DNA from: Paenibacillus sp. FSL K6-3182
GTDB lineage: Bacteria; Bacillota; Bacilli; Paenibacillales; Paenibacillaceae
Assembly (NCBI RefSeq): GCF_037976325.1
Contig: NZ_CP150265.1
Span: 572,001-636,000, forward strand
Length of the DNA stretch: 64,000 bases
Direction: 5' to 3'
Shown here piece after piece: positions 51,537 through 60,352 of this stretch (position 1 is the first letter of the stretch; each line of letters begins with the position of its first letter). The notes below the pieces were generated by a model. The model saw only the letters and a program-made list of their open reading frames with translations, was not told the origin of the DNA and searched no databases. Made by a program: the position numbers and the translations under genes.

Positions 51537-52445
51537 ATGGCCGGAGGTAAGTCTGCAGGTTTAGCATCTTTGAAATCAAAAGAAATGTGGATGGGGTATT
51601 TATTTATACTGCCTATTGTGGCGGGATATATAATCTTTCTGTTTGGCCCGATCGTTTACGCTTTCGTGATGAGCTTTACGAATTGGTCGTTATTTGGAAA
51701 TACAGCATATATAGGTTTAGAAAACTATATTTACGCCATGCGCGATGATCCTGTCTTCTGGGATACGGTCGTGAATACCGTATATTTCTCTGCGGGCTTG
51801 GTCCCGCTGAACATTGTTTTATCGCTTTTATTGGCCATGCTATTGAAACGGAAAATATGGGGCATCGGCTTGTTTCGGACCGCGATCTTTACGCCTGTAG
51901 TCGTTTCCCTCGTGGTTTGGGGGATCGTATGGAAGTTTATTTTCTCTACGGACGGCGGATTAGTCAATCTGCTGATCCGAACGTTTGGTGGAACGGAGAT
52001 TGCCTGGCTTTTCTCGGAAACGTGGACGATGCCTACCGTTATAGTGGTCAGTGCACTGAAAGGCGTGGGCATGAACATGGTCATCTTCCTGGCCGCTCTG
52101 CACGATGTGCCGAAGGATTATTACGAGGCTTCCAAAATTGACGGTGCTTCGCGCTGGGAAACCTTTAAATCCATTACATTGCCAATGATTACGCCAGCCG
52201 TATTCATGATAACGATCATAACCGTTATCGGTTCTCTTAAAGTGTTCGGACAAATCTATGTGATGACAGGCGGAGGGCCGGGAACTAGCACGTACGTGAT
52301 GGTCTTCTACATTTTCAAACAAGCGTTCCGCTCCTACGAATTCGGTTATGCATCGGCACTGGCATTTATTTTGTTCAGCATTATCCTGGTTCTGACCTTG
52401 ATACAGTGGAAACTGAGAAAGAGATGGGTACATTATGAACAATAA
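51537..52445 (+). CDS. sugar ABC importer permease (MalF-type)
   Basis: A 302-residue permease with six predicted helices, and the EAA motif YYEASKIDGASRWETFKSIT that contacts the ATPase. The first helix begins MGYLFILPIVAGYIIFLFGP, typical of YtcP/UgpA-like permeases. Its end overlaps the second permease gene by 11 bases. The ribosome-binding region is GGGGGTAGG. Confidence 0.9.
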   Translation: MAGGKSAGLASLKSKEMWMGYLFILPIVAGYIIFLFGPIVYAFVMSFTNWSLFGNTAYIGLENYIYAMRDDPVFWDTVVNTVYFSAGLVPLNIVLSLLLAMLLKRKIWGIGLFRTAIFTPVVVSLVVWGIVWKFIFSTDGGLVNLLIRTFGGTEIAWLFSETWTMPTVIVVSALKGVGMNMVIFLAALHDVPKDYYEASKIDGASRWETFKSITLPMITPAVFMITIITVIGSLKVFGQIYVMTGGGPGTSTYVMVFYIFKQAFRSYEFGYASALAFILFSIILVLTLIQWKLRKRWVHYEQ

Positions 52446-53268
52446 AAAGATAACATCCAACCTTGCATCCTATCTGGTTCTAACAATCGTTTCCTTCATC
52501 GTGTTGTTCCCTTTTTTTTGGATGGTCAGCACATCCTTGAAGACGGATTCCGAGGTGTTTCTATTTCCGCCCCAATGGATACCAGAGGCTTGGGAATGGT
52601 TCAATTATATTCGCGTGTTTACGGAAATGCCGTTTCATCTCTACTTTTTTAATAGTATATATATCGCGGTGCTCGTCACGGCAGGCACATGTTTCTTGTC
52701 CGCATTGGCAGGCTATGCGTTTGCCAGATTGCACTTTCCATTCAAAAATGTGATCTTTCTGTTCCTGCTTAGCGGGATGATGATTCCTACGGAAGTTACG
52801 GCCATTCCTTTATTCAACTGGATGTCAAAGCTCGGATTCATCGATACGCATATTCCTCTAATTCTTCCGCCAATGCTTGGAGCGGGAGGGATGTTCGGCG
52901 TATTTCTCGTACGTCAGTTTCTAATTACAGTTCCTATTGAACTGGATGAAGCAGCCAAAGTAGACGGGTGTTCGCCGTGGCGCACATTCAGGTCGATTAT
53001 GCTCCCGATTGCTACGCCCGCATTGGCAACCGTAAGCATCTTTACATTCATGAATAGCTGGAACGAGTTTTTTGAACCTCTTATTTATTTAAATACGAAG
53101 GAATTGTTCACGCTGCCGATCGGCTTATCGCTGCTTACTACGGATACCGGCGTGGACTGGCCGCTGCTGCTTGCCGCTTCGACCATAGCAACTGTCCCGA
53201 TTCTGGTTGTTTTCTTCCTGGCTCAAAATAAGTTTATTGAAGGCATTGCCAATACGGGCTTGAAATAA
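52435..53268 (+). CDS. sugar ABC importer permease (MalG-type)
   Basis: A 277-residue permease with six helices. The N-terminus FPFFWMVSTSLKTDSEVFLF is characteristic of the second sugar permease, and the EAA loop is ELDEAAKVDGCSPWRTFRSI. It overlaps the first permease gene, indicating coupled translation and a heterodimeric pore. It is the last gene of the operon and is followed by a strong terminator. Confidence 0.9.
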   Translation: MNNKKITSNLASYLVLTIVSFIVLFPFFWMVSTSLKTDSEVFLFPPQWIPEAWEWFNYIRVFTEMPFHLYFFNSIYIAVLVTAGTCFLSALAGYAFARLHFPFKNVIFLFLLSGMMIPTEVTAIPLFNWMSKLGFIDTHIPLILPPMLGAGGMFGVFLVRQFLITVPIELDEAAKVDGCSPWRTFRSIMLPIATPALATVSIFTFMNSWNEFFEPLIYLNTKELFTLPIGLSLLTTDTGVDWPLLLAASTIATVPILVVFFLAQNKFIEGIANTGLK

Positions 53269-53278
53269 TATTCACATA

Positions 53279-53316
53279 CAAACGTCAGCCCAACAATGGA
53301 CTGACGTTTGTTTTTT
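53279..53316 (+). terminator. terminator of the sugar importer operon
   Basis: CAAACGTCAG and CTGACGTTTG form a 10-bp perfect stem with a short loop, followed by TTTTTT. Confidence 0.92.
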
Positions 53317-53417
53317 GCAGCTACTTCGAAATGAAAAAAAGTCATATGTTAAAAGAGTAATTCTTTACGTCGATAACATGGTATTATAAATAAACTGGTG
53401 AGCTAGAAGAGTAATGA

Positions 53418-53443
53418 TAAGGCTCCTTTTGGAGCTTTTTTTA
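53418..53443 (+). terminator. second small terminator
   Basis: AAGGCTCC-TTTT-GGAGCTT followed by TTTTT. No gene ends directly before it; it may back up the importer terminator or end a short transcript. Confidence 0.6.
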
Positions 53444-53483
53444 ATAGGTTCTGTCAAATATTATTCCAAACAGAACTCTTTCC

Positions 53484-53621
53484 CTAATATAATAGATGGA
53501 GCTTGATTTGATCAAACTCTTCGTCGGTCAGCTTGCCTTCTTTGAATAAAACATCGTCACGAACAACAATTTTGCTGATATCATGTAGGAGTGCCATTTT
53601 GTGCAGAAGATCAATTTGCCA
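53484..53621 (-). pseudogene. remnant of an HD-GYP domain gene
   Basis: The minus strand has a 45-codon open stretch between a TAA and a TAG, whose translation is a piece of an HD-GYP phosphodiesterase: [20 protein letters not shown], then [14 protein letters not shown]. Intact proteins read ALLHDIGKI(G/V)VPD-IL-KxGKLTxEEF. The frame lacks a start, the HHExxDGxGYP motif and everything after the QIKLH position, so it is a decayed fragment. It lies at the junction between the sugar island and the MFS gene, consistent with an old rearrangement there. Confidence 0.7.
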
Positions 53622-53671
53622 TTATAGGAAATATAGGCACGACTATTAGCAACAAGAGAGGAATTAATAAG

Positions 53672-54868
53672 GTGAAGGAATCACTCTGGACCAAACCGTT
53701 TGTTTTGTTGATTTTATCTAATTTATTTTTGTTCTTATCACTGGAGATGCTGCTGCCTACACTTCCGATGTTTGCGGCAAATAAAGGCGGCTCGGATGCT
53801 GAGATCGGACTTATTATTGGTTTATTTACTTTTTCAGCTGTTATTTTAAGACCTTTTGTTGGTATGGCTTCTGATAAATTTGGCAAAAAGCTGCTGCTTC
53901 TCGTCGGCGTAGCCATTTGTTTAATCGGTACGGCCAGCTATTACGCCGCAGTGACGATTACGATGATGCTTATGCTGCGTATCGTGCATGGTGTAGGCTT
54001 CGGTATTTCAACGACCTTGTACGGAACGGTTGCTTCGGACATTATACCTGCTTCTCGCAGAGGAGAGGGCATGGGGTTTTTCGGTACAGGAAATGCTGTA
54101 GCCATTTCGCTTGGGCCCTTCCTTGGCATATGGTTGATGGAGGAGTTTGGTTTCTCCGTATTGTTCATTGTTGGGGCATGTATACTGCTGATTGCGATGG
54201 TTTGTACGGCCTTCGTCAAAGGTGACACCAAAGAAGAGAGGGCAAAGGCGCAAATAGCGTCCACCAAGGAAACCTCATTCATGCTGCGGTTTATTGAGCC
54301 GAAAGCACTTATGCCTTCTTTATTAGGACTGCTTGTAGGTTTGTCACTAGGCGGTGTTATCAGCTTTATCACATTGTTCGGCAAAGAAACAGGCGTGCAA
54401 AATATAGGGTTTTTCTTCCTTGTCCTTGCTATAAGCGAATTTTTAATACGTTTTATCAGCGGTCGGATTTTCGATTCGAAGGGGAGATTCTGGGTACTGT
54501 TTCCTGCAGCAATATCTTGTATCGTGGGCTGCATAATCCTTTATATGACCAAATCAACTGGAACATTGCTGCTTGCAGCGGTGTTTTATGGAGCGGGCTT
54601 CGGGGCTATTTTCCCGGGCTTGCAGGCTTGGGTAATTGACAGGGTGGAGCCGCAGCGAAGAGGGGTAGCGACTGCAACTTTTTATAATGCATTCGATATC
54701 GGAATCGGAAGCGGAGCCATGCTGCTTGGCCTAGTCGCGACATGGTCGAATTATGCGACGATGTATCTCGTATCCAGTCTGTTCTTCGTCATTTACTTAG
54801 TTGTATATTTCGTGTATGAGAAGCAGCTTAAGCAAGCGAGTATGGCGGAAATAGCAAAACGATCGTAG
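53672..54868 (+). CDS. MFS transporter
   Basis: A 398-residue protein with twelve predicted helices. The first half holds MFS signature RPFVGMASDKFGKKLLL between helices 2 and 3, and the second half holds the matching FISGRIFDSKGRFWVLF. The drug-efflux-type pattern RIVHGVGFGISTTLYGTVA in helix 4-5 suggests an exporter. GTG 53672 follows AGAGAGG at good spacing; frames upstream overlap the HD-GYP remnant. The substrate is unknown. Confidence 0.85.
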   Translation: MKESLWTKPFVLLILSNLFLFLSLEMLLPTLPMFAANKGGSDAEIGLIIGLFTFSAVILRPFVGMASDKFGKKLLLLVGVAICLIGTASYYAAVTITMMLMLRIVHGVGFGISTTLYGTVASDIIPASRRGEGMGFFGTGNAVAISLGPFLGIWLMEEFGFSVLFIVGACILLIAMVCTAFVKGDTKEERAKAQIASTKETSFMLRFIEPKALMPSLLGLLVGLSLGGVISFITLFGKETGVQNIGFFFLVLAISEFLIRFISGRIFDSKGRFWVLFPAAISCIVGCIILYMTKSTGTLLLAAVFYGAGFGAIFPGLQAWVIDRVEPQRRGVATATFYNAFDIGIGSGAMLLGLVATWSNYATMYLVSSLFFVIYLVVYFVYEKQLKQASMAEIAKRS

Positions 54869-54900
54869 CCGAGAAAAACAGCAGCGACGATCGCGTGGAA

Positions 54901-56562
54901 TTAGTGTGATATGTATCGATCTTTTCCTTCGCGCTTCGCCTGATAAAGCGCTTTGTCCGCATAGGTAAACAGCTCTTCTTGCTTAGCGGAGCAGCCCGGC
55001 TTCCACGTCGCTGAACCCAAGCTTATCGTGACATGGGGACAGCCCGATAGTTCTGCATGCGGTATTTTTAATTGCCTGACCGCTTCCAGAAGTCTAGATG
55101 CAATATTGGCGGCGCGTTCTTCACTCGTTTGAGGTAAAATAAATCCAAATTCCTCGCCCCCATAGCGGGCGACAATATCAAGCGGACGCTTCAGGGCGCT
55201 CCGCAATGCGGCGGCGATTTGTCTGAGACATTCGTCGCCTTTTTGATGCCCGAACGTATCATTGAATAATTTGAAGTTGTCGATATCGCCCAGCATGAGC
55301 GTGATCGGCATATGGTGATGCTGCGCTTCCAGCCATTCCTTGTTCCAAGACTCATCAAACACTCGCCGATTTGCAATATTGGTCAACTCATCCACATGCG
55401 AGAGCTTATGCAATAATTGATACTTCTTAATCATTTTCAACTCATTTTCTTTGCGAGGGGTTACGTCTCTGGAGACAGAAACGATCGTCTGCGTGCGATC
55501 ACCATCATGATAAATGACTCGGGAGGTCGTTTCGAGCCAGCGATAAATGCCTTCCTTGCGGCGCATGCGATAAGTAATGGTATTGGCTTCAACGTTGCTG
55601 TAAATGAGCTCCTGATTTTCGAGCATTCTCCCTCTGTCATCAGGATGATACAAAACAAACGGTGACGATCCAATCAGCTCATCGTCACGAAAGCCTAGCA
55701 GCGTATAGCAAGCAGGGGATACATAAGTAAATAACCCATCTCGATCATGCTTGGAGATCATGTCGCTTGAATTCTCAGCTAGCAGCCGGAAGCTCTTCTC
55801 GCTCTCCAGCAGCTTGTCAGCGATTCGCTTTCGCTCTGTAATTTGGCGAAAATGAACGGAGAGCCCAAATTCGGACGGGTATAAATTCGACTCAAACCAA
55901 TTATTAAGCCGTGGAATAAATTGCTCGTACATGCGGTACTGATTGGTTTCCATAGACAATCTATATTCTAGATGGCTTATGGACTCTGCGAGCCAAGGGA
56001 ATAGCTCCCATATGCTATAACCAATCAATTGTTCCTTGTTTCGCTTAAATAGTTCCTGAGTCGCATTGTTCGTATAGATAAACTTAAATTCATGATCCAG
56101 TGAGAAAAATGCATCTGAGATACTCTCCAAAATAGTGGAGATACGCATCGTAAGCTGCCTGACTTCCGACACCGCTTGCGTCTTCTCTGTAATGTCCATC
56201 ATTTGCGATATAAAATGACGGGGGGCGCCATGCCTGTCATATACAAGGGATACGGAAAGAAGCACGGTTACAATGTCGCCGGTCTTTTTGAAGTATCTTT
56301 TCTCCATTTGAAAGGTGTCGATTTCGCCCTCGAGCAGCTGGTTCACGTAGCGGTAATCCTGTTCCAAGTCATCCGGATGGGTAATTTGGGCAAACGTAAG
56401 ATTGACAAGCTCTTTCTCCTCATAACCCAGCATCGTTTGAGCGTAAGGGTTGACTACGATAAAACGACCATCTAAATCTACTAATGCCATGCCTATTGAG
56501 GCATAATGAAAAGCGCTGCCGAATAAATCAGCTTCGCGCTTTGATTTCGAAAACAAGGTCAA
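54901..56562 (-). CDS. diguanylate cyclase with three PAS domains
   Basis: The 553-residue protein has three or more PAS modules (FHYASIGMALVDLDGRF; ESISDAFFSLDHEFKF; LAENSSDMISKHDRDGLF) and a C-terminal GGDEF domain. Its active site is ARYGGEEFGFILP, with DELTNIANRRVFDESW at the start. RPLD lies five residues before GGEEF and fits the inhibitory I-site RxxD, so product feedback is expected. It makes c-di-GMP. No membrane segment is convincing, so it is probably a cytosolic sensor. I prefer TTG 56562 behind AGAGGTG; a longer frame to 56685 lacks a ribosome binding site. Confidence 0.88.
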   Translation of the reverse strand: MTLFSKSKREADLFGSAFHYASIGMALVDLDGRFIVVNPYAQTMLGYEEKELVNLTFAQITHPDDLEQDYRYVNQLLEGEIDTFQMEKRYFKKTGDIVTVLLSVSLVYDRHGAPRHFISQMMDITEKTQAVSEVRQLTMRISTILESISDAFFSLDHEFKFIYTNNATQELFKRNKEQLIGYSIWELFPWLAESISHLEYRLSMETNQYRMYEQFIPRLNNWFESNLYPSEFGLSVHFRQITERKRIADKLLESEKSFRLLAENSSDMISKHDRDGLFTYVSPACYTLLGFRDDELIGSSPFVLYHPDDRGRMLENQELIYSNVEANTITYRMRRKEGIYRWLETTSRVIYHDGDRTQTIVSVSRDVTPRKENELKMIKKYQLLHKLSHVDELTNIANRRVFDESWNKEWLEAQHHHMPITLMLGDIDNFKLFNDTFGHQKGDECLRQIAAALRSALKRPLDIVARYGGEEFGFILPQTSEERAANIASRLLEAVRQLKIPHAELSGCPHVTISLGSATWKPGCSAKQEELFTYADKALYQAKREGKDRYISH

Positions 56563-56844
56563 GCTGCGCACCTCTCTGCGGTTCAGACTGGATAAGTTTG
56601 TTAGTACATAGTAAAGAATAGAACACAACCATCCGTTTGTCCACATGACTTCTGTAGGAAAGATCGTCTGCAAAAAAGTAAGCATGTGGTATTTTCGGCG
56701 CTATATTATTGTTGTTTTGAACAAAGCTTCGTATAATGAAACGTATCATGCGTATCTCGCCCATTCGTTTGGATAGGATAGGGATGAGGCGTACCGGCAG
56801 AGCAATGTTTGGAGCAATCAAAATGATAGAGGAGGAGCAGCAAA

Positions 56845-57534
56845 ATGAGCAACGATATGAATTTATCGCCGGCGGACATAGCGGCGATGATCGATCATAC
56901 AATACTTAAAGCTGATGCAACAAAGGATGAGGTACTTCAAATTTGCCGCGAGGCTAAGCAGTATCAATTTGCAACGGTTTGCGTAAATGCAGGCTGGGTA
57001 GCAACAGCTGCTGAAGAACTAAAGGGATCGGGAGTAGGCATAACGACAGTCGTTGGTTTCCCATTAGGAGCGACGATGACGGCATCTAAGGCAGCAGAAG
57101 CGAGGTTTGCTATTGAAGCTGGAGCAACGGAAGTAGATATGGTTTTAAACATCGGCTTGATGAAATCAGGCGATCTTGAAGGCGTGAAGCGTGATGTTGA
57201 GGGTGTAGCTGCGGCGGTTAAAGGACAAGCCCTGCTTAAAGTTATTCTTGAAACGGGACTTCTAACGGATGAAGAAAAGGTTGTCGCATGTGAAATTTGC
57301 AAACAGGCTGGCGCAGATTTCGTGAAGACATCGACGGGCTTTGGCAAGGGAGGCGCTACGGTAGAGGATATCGCGCTGATGCGCCGTACGGTAGGTCCTG
57401 ACCTCGGTGTGAAAGCATCCGGCGGCGTACGCGACCGGGAAACTGCCTTGCAAATGTTCGCAGCGGGCGCTACACGTATTGGAGCAAGCTCTGGCATCGC
57501 TATCGTTACAGGCGGTCAAGGCGAAGGCTATTAG
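56845..57534 (+). CDS. deoC: deoxyribose-phosphate aldolase
   Basis: A 229-residue class I aldolase with normal DeoC length and motifs: [49 protein letters not shown], the Schiff-base Lys in [14 protein letters not shown], and [13 protein letters not shown]. It cleaves 2-deoxyribose-5-phosphate to acetaldehyde and glyceraldehyde-3-phosphate in nucleoside breakdown. AGGAGG precedes the ATG. It stands alone between a cyclase gene and a terminator. Confidence 0.95.
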   Translation: MSNDMNLSPADIAAMIDHTILKADATKDEVLQICREAKQYQFATVCVNAGWVATAAEELKGSGVGITTVVGFPLGATMTASKAAEARFAIEAGATEVDMVLNIGLMKSGDLEGVKRDVEGVAAAVKGQALLKVILETGLLTDEEKVVACEICKQAGADFVKTSTGFGKGGATVEDIALMRRTVGPDLGVKASGGVRDRETALQMFAAGATRIGASSGIAIVTGGQGEGY

Positions 57535-57546
57535 TTCGTTGCTCAT

Positions 57547-57618
57547 AAAAAAGCAAAGAGGGAGCCTTGCACCATGGACCGAACCCATGGCTTGCAAGGC
57601 TTCCCTCTCTTTTTTTGC
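57547..57618. terminator. long bidirectional terminator
   Basis: AAAGAGGGA(A)GCC-TTGC arms pair with GCAAGGC-TTCCCTCTCTTT, with an inner CATGG/CCATGG element and A/T runs on both sides. It serves deoC and the convergent epimerase gene. Confidence 0.88.
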
Positions 57619-57653
57619 TTAATGGCTGAATCGTTCGTCCAAAGAGGCGGGAC

Positions 57654-58526
57654 TTAACGTTCGCAGCTAATCGTCATGTTGGCATGCAGCTCTTCGCCAG
57701 CGTTCAGCATGACAAGCTCCTCTTGACGGTTAAGCTCACCATTTTCAGCCATCCATGGCTCTACACATACGAAAGGACGATCCTTAACGGACCAAAGCAC
57801 CATATATTTGAAAATGTCATCGTAAGTTAGGCGAACGCGAGCGCCTTGCAAAGCGACGAAGGAGATTTCGCTCTTCTTCGCATCGAGCAGGCATACGGAT
57901 TCCACAAGTCCTTCCAAGTCGATAACACCATCAAATGGTTTCTCTACATTATCGTTATAATCGACATAGCGGGTAGCATCGCTTTCATATGCGATCTTCT
58001 TACCCGAATCAATGGCGAAATAAGGATGGAAGCCAGCATAAAAAGGCATCGCAGCAGCTTCGCTTAGATTGCGGTACAGCTGACGCGTATGTAATTGACC
58101 ATCCTGCAGTACATAGGTAAACAACAATTCGAATGCAAAAGGGTAGGAGCGCAGCGTCTCTTCATTGCTTTGCAGGCGGATTGTAATCGAAGCCTCACCA
58201 TCCGTTTTTGTACTGACAACATCCCATACAGCAGTACGGGCAACGCCGTGGTTAGCCATCGTGTACGATTGACCGTTCCACTCATAAGTTTGGTTAGCAA
58301 GCTGCCCGCTAATTGGGAACAGGATCGGATTGCCTCCGCGGATATTGGCTGTGGGGTTCTCAAACGTCGCTTTGTCCAAATAAAAGAGCTCTAGTCCATG
58401 CAGCTGGCAGCCGATAACGATACCGCCGCGCTCTGGACATACGATGATGCGGGATTGCGTGCTTTCTTCCGTTAATTCATACAAGGTATACGTATCCTTA
58501 TAGCTGCGTACTTCGTAGTTGCTCAC
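57654..58526 (-). CDS. aldose 1-epimerase family protein
   Basis: A 290-residue GalM/YeaD-like beta-sandwich protein: IVCPERGGIVIGCQLHGLEL, ANIRGGNPILFPISGQLAN, SYTMANHGVART (conserved His), FYAGFHPYFAI (second conserved His) and ERGGELN-type ENGELNRQEE near the end. Such enzymes interconvert alpha and beta sugar anomers; this branch often acts on phosphorylated or unknown sugars. It forms a single-gene unit with a terminator shared with deoC. Confidence 0.85.
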   Translation of the reverse strand: MSNYEVRSYKDTYTLYELTEESTQSRIIVCPERGGIVIGCQLHGLELFYLDKATFENPTANIRGGNPILFPISGQLANQTYEWNGQSYTMANHGVARTAVWDVVSTKTDGEASITIRLQSNEETLRSYPFAFELLFTYVLQDGQLHTRQLYRNLSEAAAMPFYAGFHPYFAIDSGKKIAYESDATRYVDYNDNVEKPFDGVIDLEGLVESVCLLDAKKSEISFVALQGARVRLTYDDIFKYMVLWSVKDRPFVCVEPWMAENGELNRQEELVMLNAGEELHANMTISCER

Positions 58527-58751
58527 TTGTTTCCCTCCAATAATAGATACATGACATATTTCACCATCATATCATATTCGCAATACACGCTACCTCACTA
58601 TTTATGTCCTAAATAACACCTACAGAGTCATTTCGCCCTCCCCGTCATCCGTACGACTATCCCTAACCGATCGATTGCCTGTTTTAAAATGGTCGAATCT
58701 AGTAAAACAATCATCTACGCCAATTGATAGTCATAGAATAATATATATTAA

Positions 58752-58853
58752 CTTCAGAAGAATGACATAAAATTGAAGAGGCTCATCTGTCCTTCTGAAG
58801 CCAAAGCCTCCTTGAAGCCCATCCCTCCGGGTGAAAGGGGGGCTTTTTATTGT
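58752..58853 (+). ncRNA. candidate structured small RNA ending in its own terminator
   Basis: A possible promoter, TTGATA (58724-58729) and TATTAA 16 bases later, precedes a ~100-base region with interlocked pairings. CTTCAGAAG (58752-58760) pairs with CTTCTGAAG (58792-58800), and GAGGCT (58778-58783) pairs with AGCCTC (58805-58810). The interleaving suggests a pseudoknot or two alternative folds. It ends in a stem AAGCCC-AT-CCCT / AGGGGGGCTT followed by TTTAT. No plus-strand gene lies downstream, so it is not an obvious leader. I recognise no known family. Confidence 0.42.
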
Positions 58854-58855
58854 GA

Positions 58856-58908
58856 AAAAAGGACTGTGCCCACAGGTTATAAATAACCTATGAAGCACAG
58901 TCCCTTTA
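58856..58908 (-). terminator. terminator of the PpiC-type gene
   Basis: GGACTGTGC and GCACAGTCC form an outer stem around an inner AGGTTAT/ATAACCT hairpin. On the minus strand it ends in TTTTTT. It follows the isomerase gene by about 17 bases. Confidence 0.85.
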
Positions 58909-58924
58909 AAGAAAGCATTAGCTA

Positions 58925-60061
58925 TTATTCAGCTTTTGGAGCGTCAGTAGCTGCTGGAGTCAGTGTGTTCGTGATTTTTGCTTTTGCACGAATTTCTGTC
59001 ATCCAAGCTTCGGATAGCTCATTTGCTTCAGTAGCAACAAGCTGGTTCTTAATTTCTTCTTTTTTCTCTTCGAACGTTGGAACAACAGCAGCTTGCTCAG
59101 CTGTTTTCTTAATAATGTGGAAGCCGTTTTCGGTTTGAACAACACCGCTGATCTCATTAATTTTCAATGCAAAAGCAGCAGCTTCGAACTCAGGAACCAT
59201 TTTTCCTTTTCCGAATAGGCCAAGATCTCCGCCATTATCTTTCGAACCTGGGTCGATCGATTTCGCTTTGGCAATTGCAGCGAAGTCGCCGCCTTGCTTA
59301 AGCTCAGCTAGAATAGCATCAGCTTCTTCTTTTGTTGCTACCAAAATGTGTGAAGCTTGAATTTGCTCAGGCGTGCCAAGCGCAGCTTTGTTCGTATCAT
59401 AGAACTGTTGAATTTCTTCCGCAGTTACGTCTGTTTTTGGCTCCAAAACTTTACGAATCGTTAGATTGATTTTTGTATCGCTTTTCAAGTTTTCAAGCGT
59501 CATGTTGTACTGAGCAAGTGCAGCATTGAACTGCTCGTCCGTACCGAAGCTCTTCTTGATAAGCGCAATTTCAGCATCTACGTCAGCGTCTGTAACCTTG
59601 ACGTTATTTGCTTCTGCTTCTTGGACGATCAGCTCTTGTGTAATGATGTTCTCAAGTGTAGCCGGACCGCCTGCTTTAACTAGCTCATCGTAAAGTCTGT
59701 CTTTCCCTATGTTGACACCGTTGACAGTTGCCACGGTTTCATTGCTTGATCCAAATGGCGGTTTAATTAATACGACGATCAGCAAAATAGCTAGTACTGC
59801 TGAGACGATCAACCATGCTTTGCCGCTTCCGCCTTTGGGAGCCTGATGAACGCTCTCCGAATTTAGGGCAGCAGCACGAACCTCGTCGTTTGATGCTTCA
59901 GGAAGCTCTTCGTTTAATTCTTGTTGAAGCTCCTCTTCGATAGCTGTATCTTGATCCGAAAGCTTGTCCTGCTCATCTGTCTGTTCGAGCTCGTAACGTT
60001 CTTCCTTCGCAGTCAATTCGTTTTCTGCGTCTTTGTTTGGCTGCGATTCCTTGTTATTCAT
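58925..60061 (-). CDS. membrane-anchored PpiC/SurA-type peptidyl-prolyl isomerase
   Basis: The 378-residue protein has an acidic cytoplasmic N-terminal region (about 1-80), one membrane helix (about 88-107; KAWLIVSAVLAILLIVVLI) and an extracellular foldase. It has a SurA-N-like helical part (NGVNIGKDRLYDELVKAG) and a parvulin domain (IQASHILVATKEEAD, GGDLGLFGKGKMVPEFE, TENGFHIIK). PrsA-type foldases assist folding of exported proteins. Unlike PrsA it has no lipobox and is anchored by the helix. ATG 60061 follows GGGAG; an ATG at 60094 has no ribosome binding site. Confidence 0.87.
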   Translation of the reverse strand: MNNKESQPNKDAENELTAKEERYELEQTDEQDKLSDQDTAIEEELQQELNEELPEASNDEVRAAALNSESVHQAPKGGSGKAWLIVSAVLAILLIVVLIKPPFGSSNETVATVNGVNIGKDRLYDELVKAGGPATLENIITQELIVQEAEANNVKVTDADVDAEIALIKKSFGTDEQFNAALAQYNMTLENLKSDTKINLTIRKVLEPKTDVTAEEIQQFYDTNKAALGTPEQIQASHILVATKEEADAILAELKQGGDFAAIAKAKSIDPGSKDNGGDLGLFGKGKMVPEFEAAAFALKINEISGVVQTENGFHIIKKTAEQAAVVPTFEEKKEEIKNQLVATEANELSEAWMTEIRAKAKITNTLTPAATDAPKAE

Positions 60062-60352
60062 TCCATAAACTCCCTTCAATTTACCTGTCTTCAACTACTA
60101 TAACAAAACAAGATTGAAAAAACCTTAATCTAAAATAAAAATATATGTTGTCGGTTTGAATTATCCGTATTTCCGCGAAATTTCACTATTTATAGGTTGA
60201 CTGCGTGATGATATGATAGTAAAAGACGAATATCCAACATTATCCTACAAGTTTCATGTTGGTTTTTGATGAAACTTTACATTTTGCGCCTCCCACAGGC
60301 GGTATGTTTACCAGCAAATACATATAAAGAACGACATCTAGGAGGAATAAGC

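Larger units (their letters stand above)
53269..53671. other. intergenic region at the right edge of the sugar island
   Basis: This 400-base gap holds two terminators (53279-53316, 53418-53443) and a minus-strand gene remnant (53484-53621). The rest is AT-rich and shows nothing else I can name. Confidence 0.6.
58527..58924. other. intergenic region with a structured transcript candidate and a terminator
   Basis: No protein gene is convincing in this 400-base gap. The right half contains an orphan structured RNA candidate on the plus strand and the terminator of the PpiC gene on the minus strand, listed separately. The left half shows nothing I can name. Confidence 0.55.
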
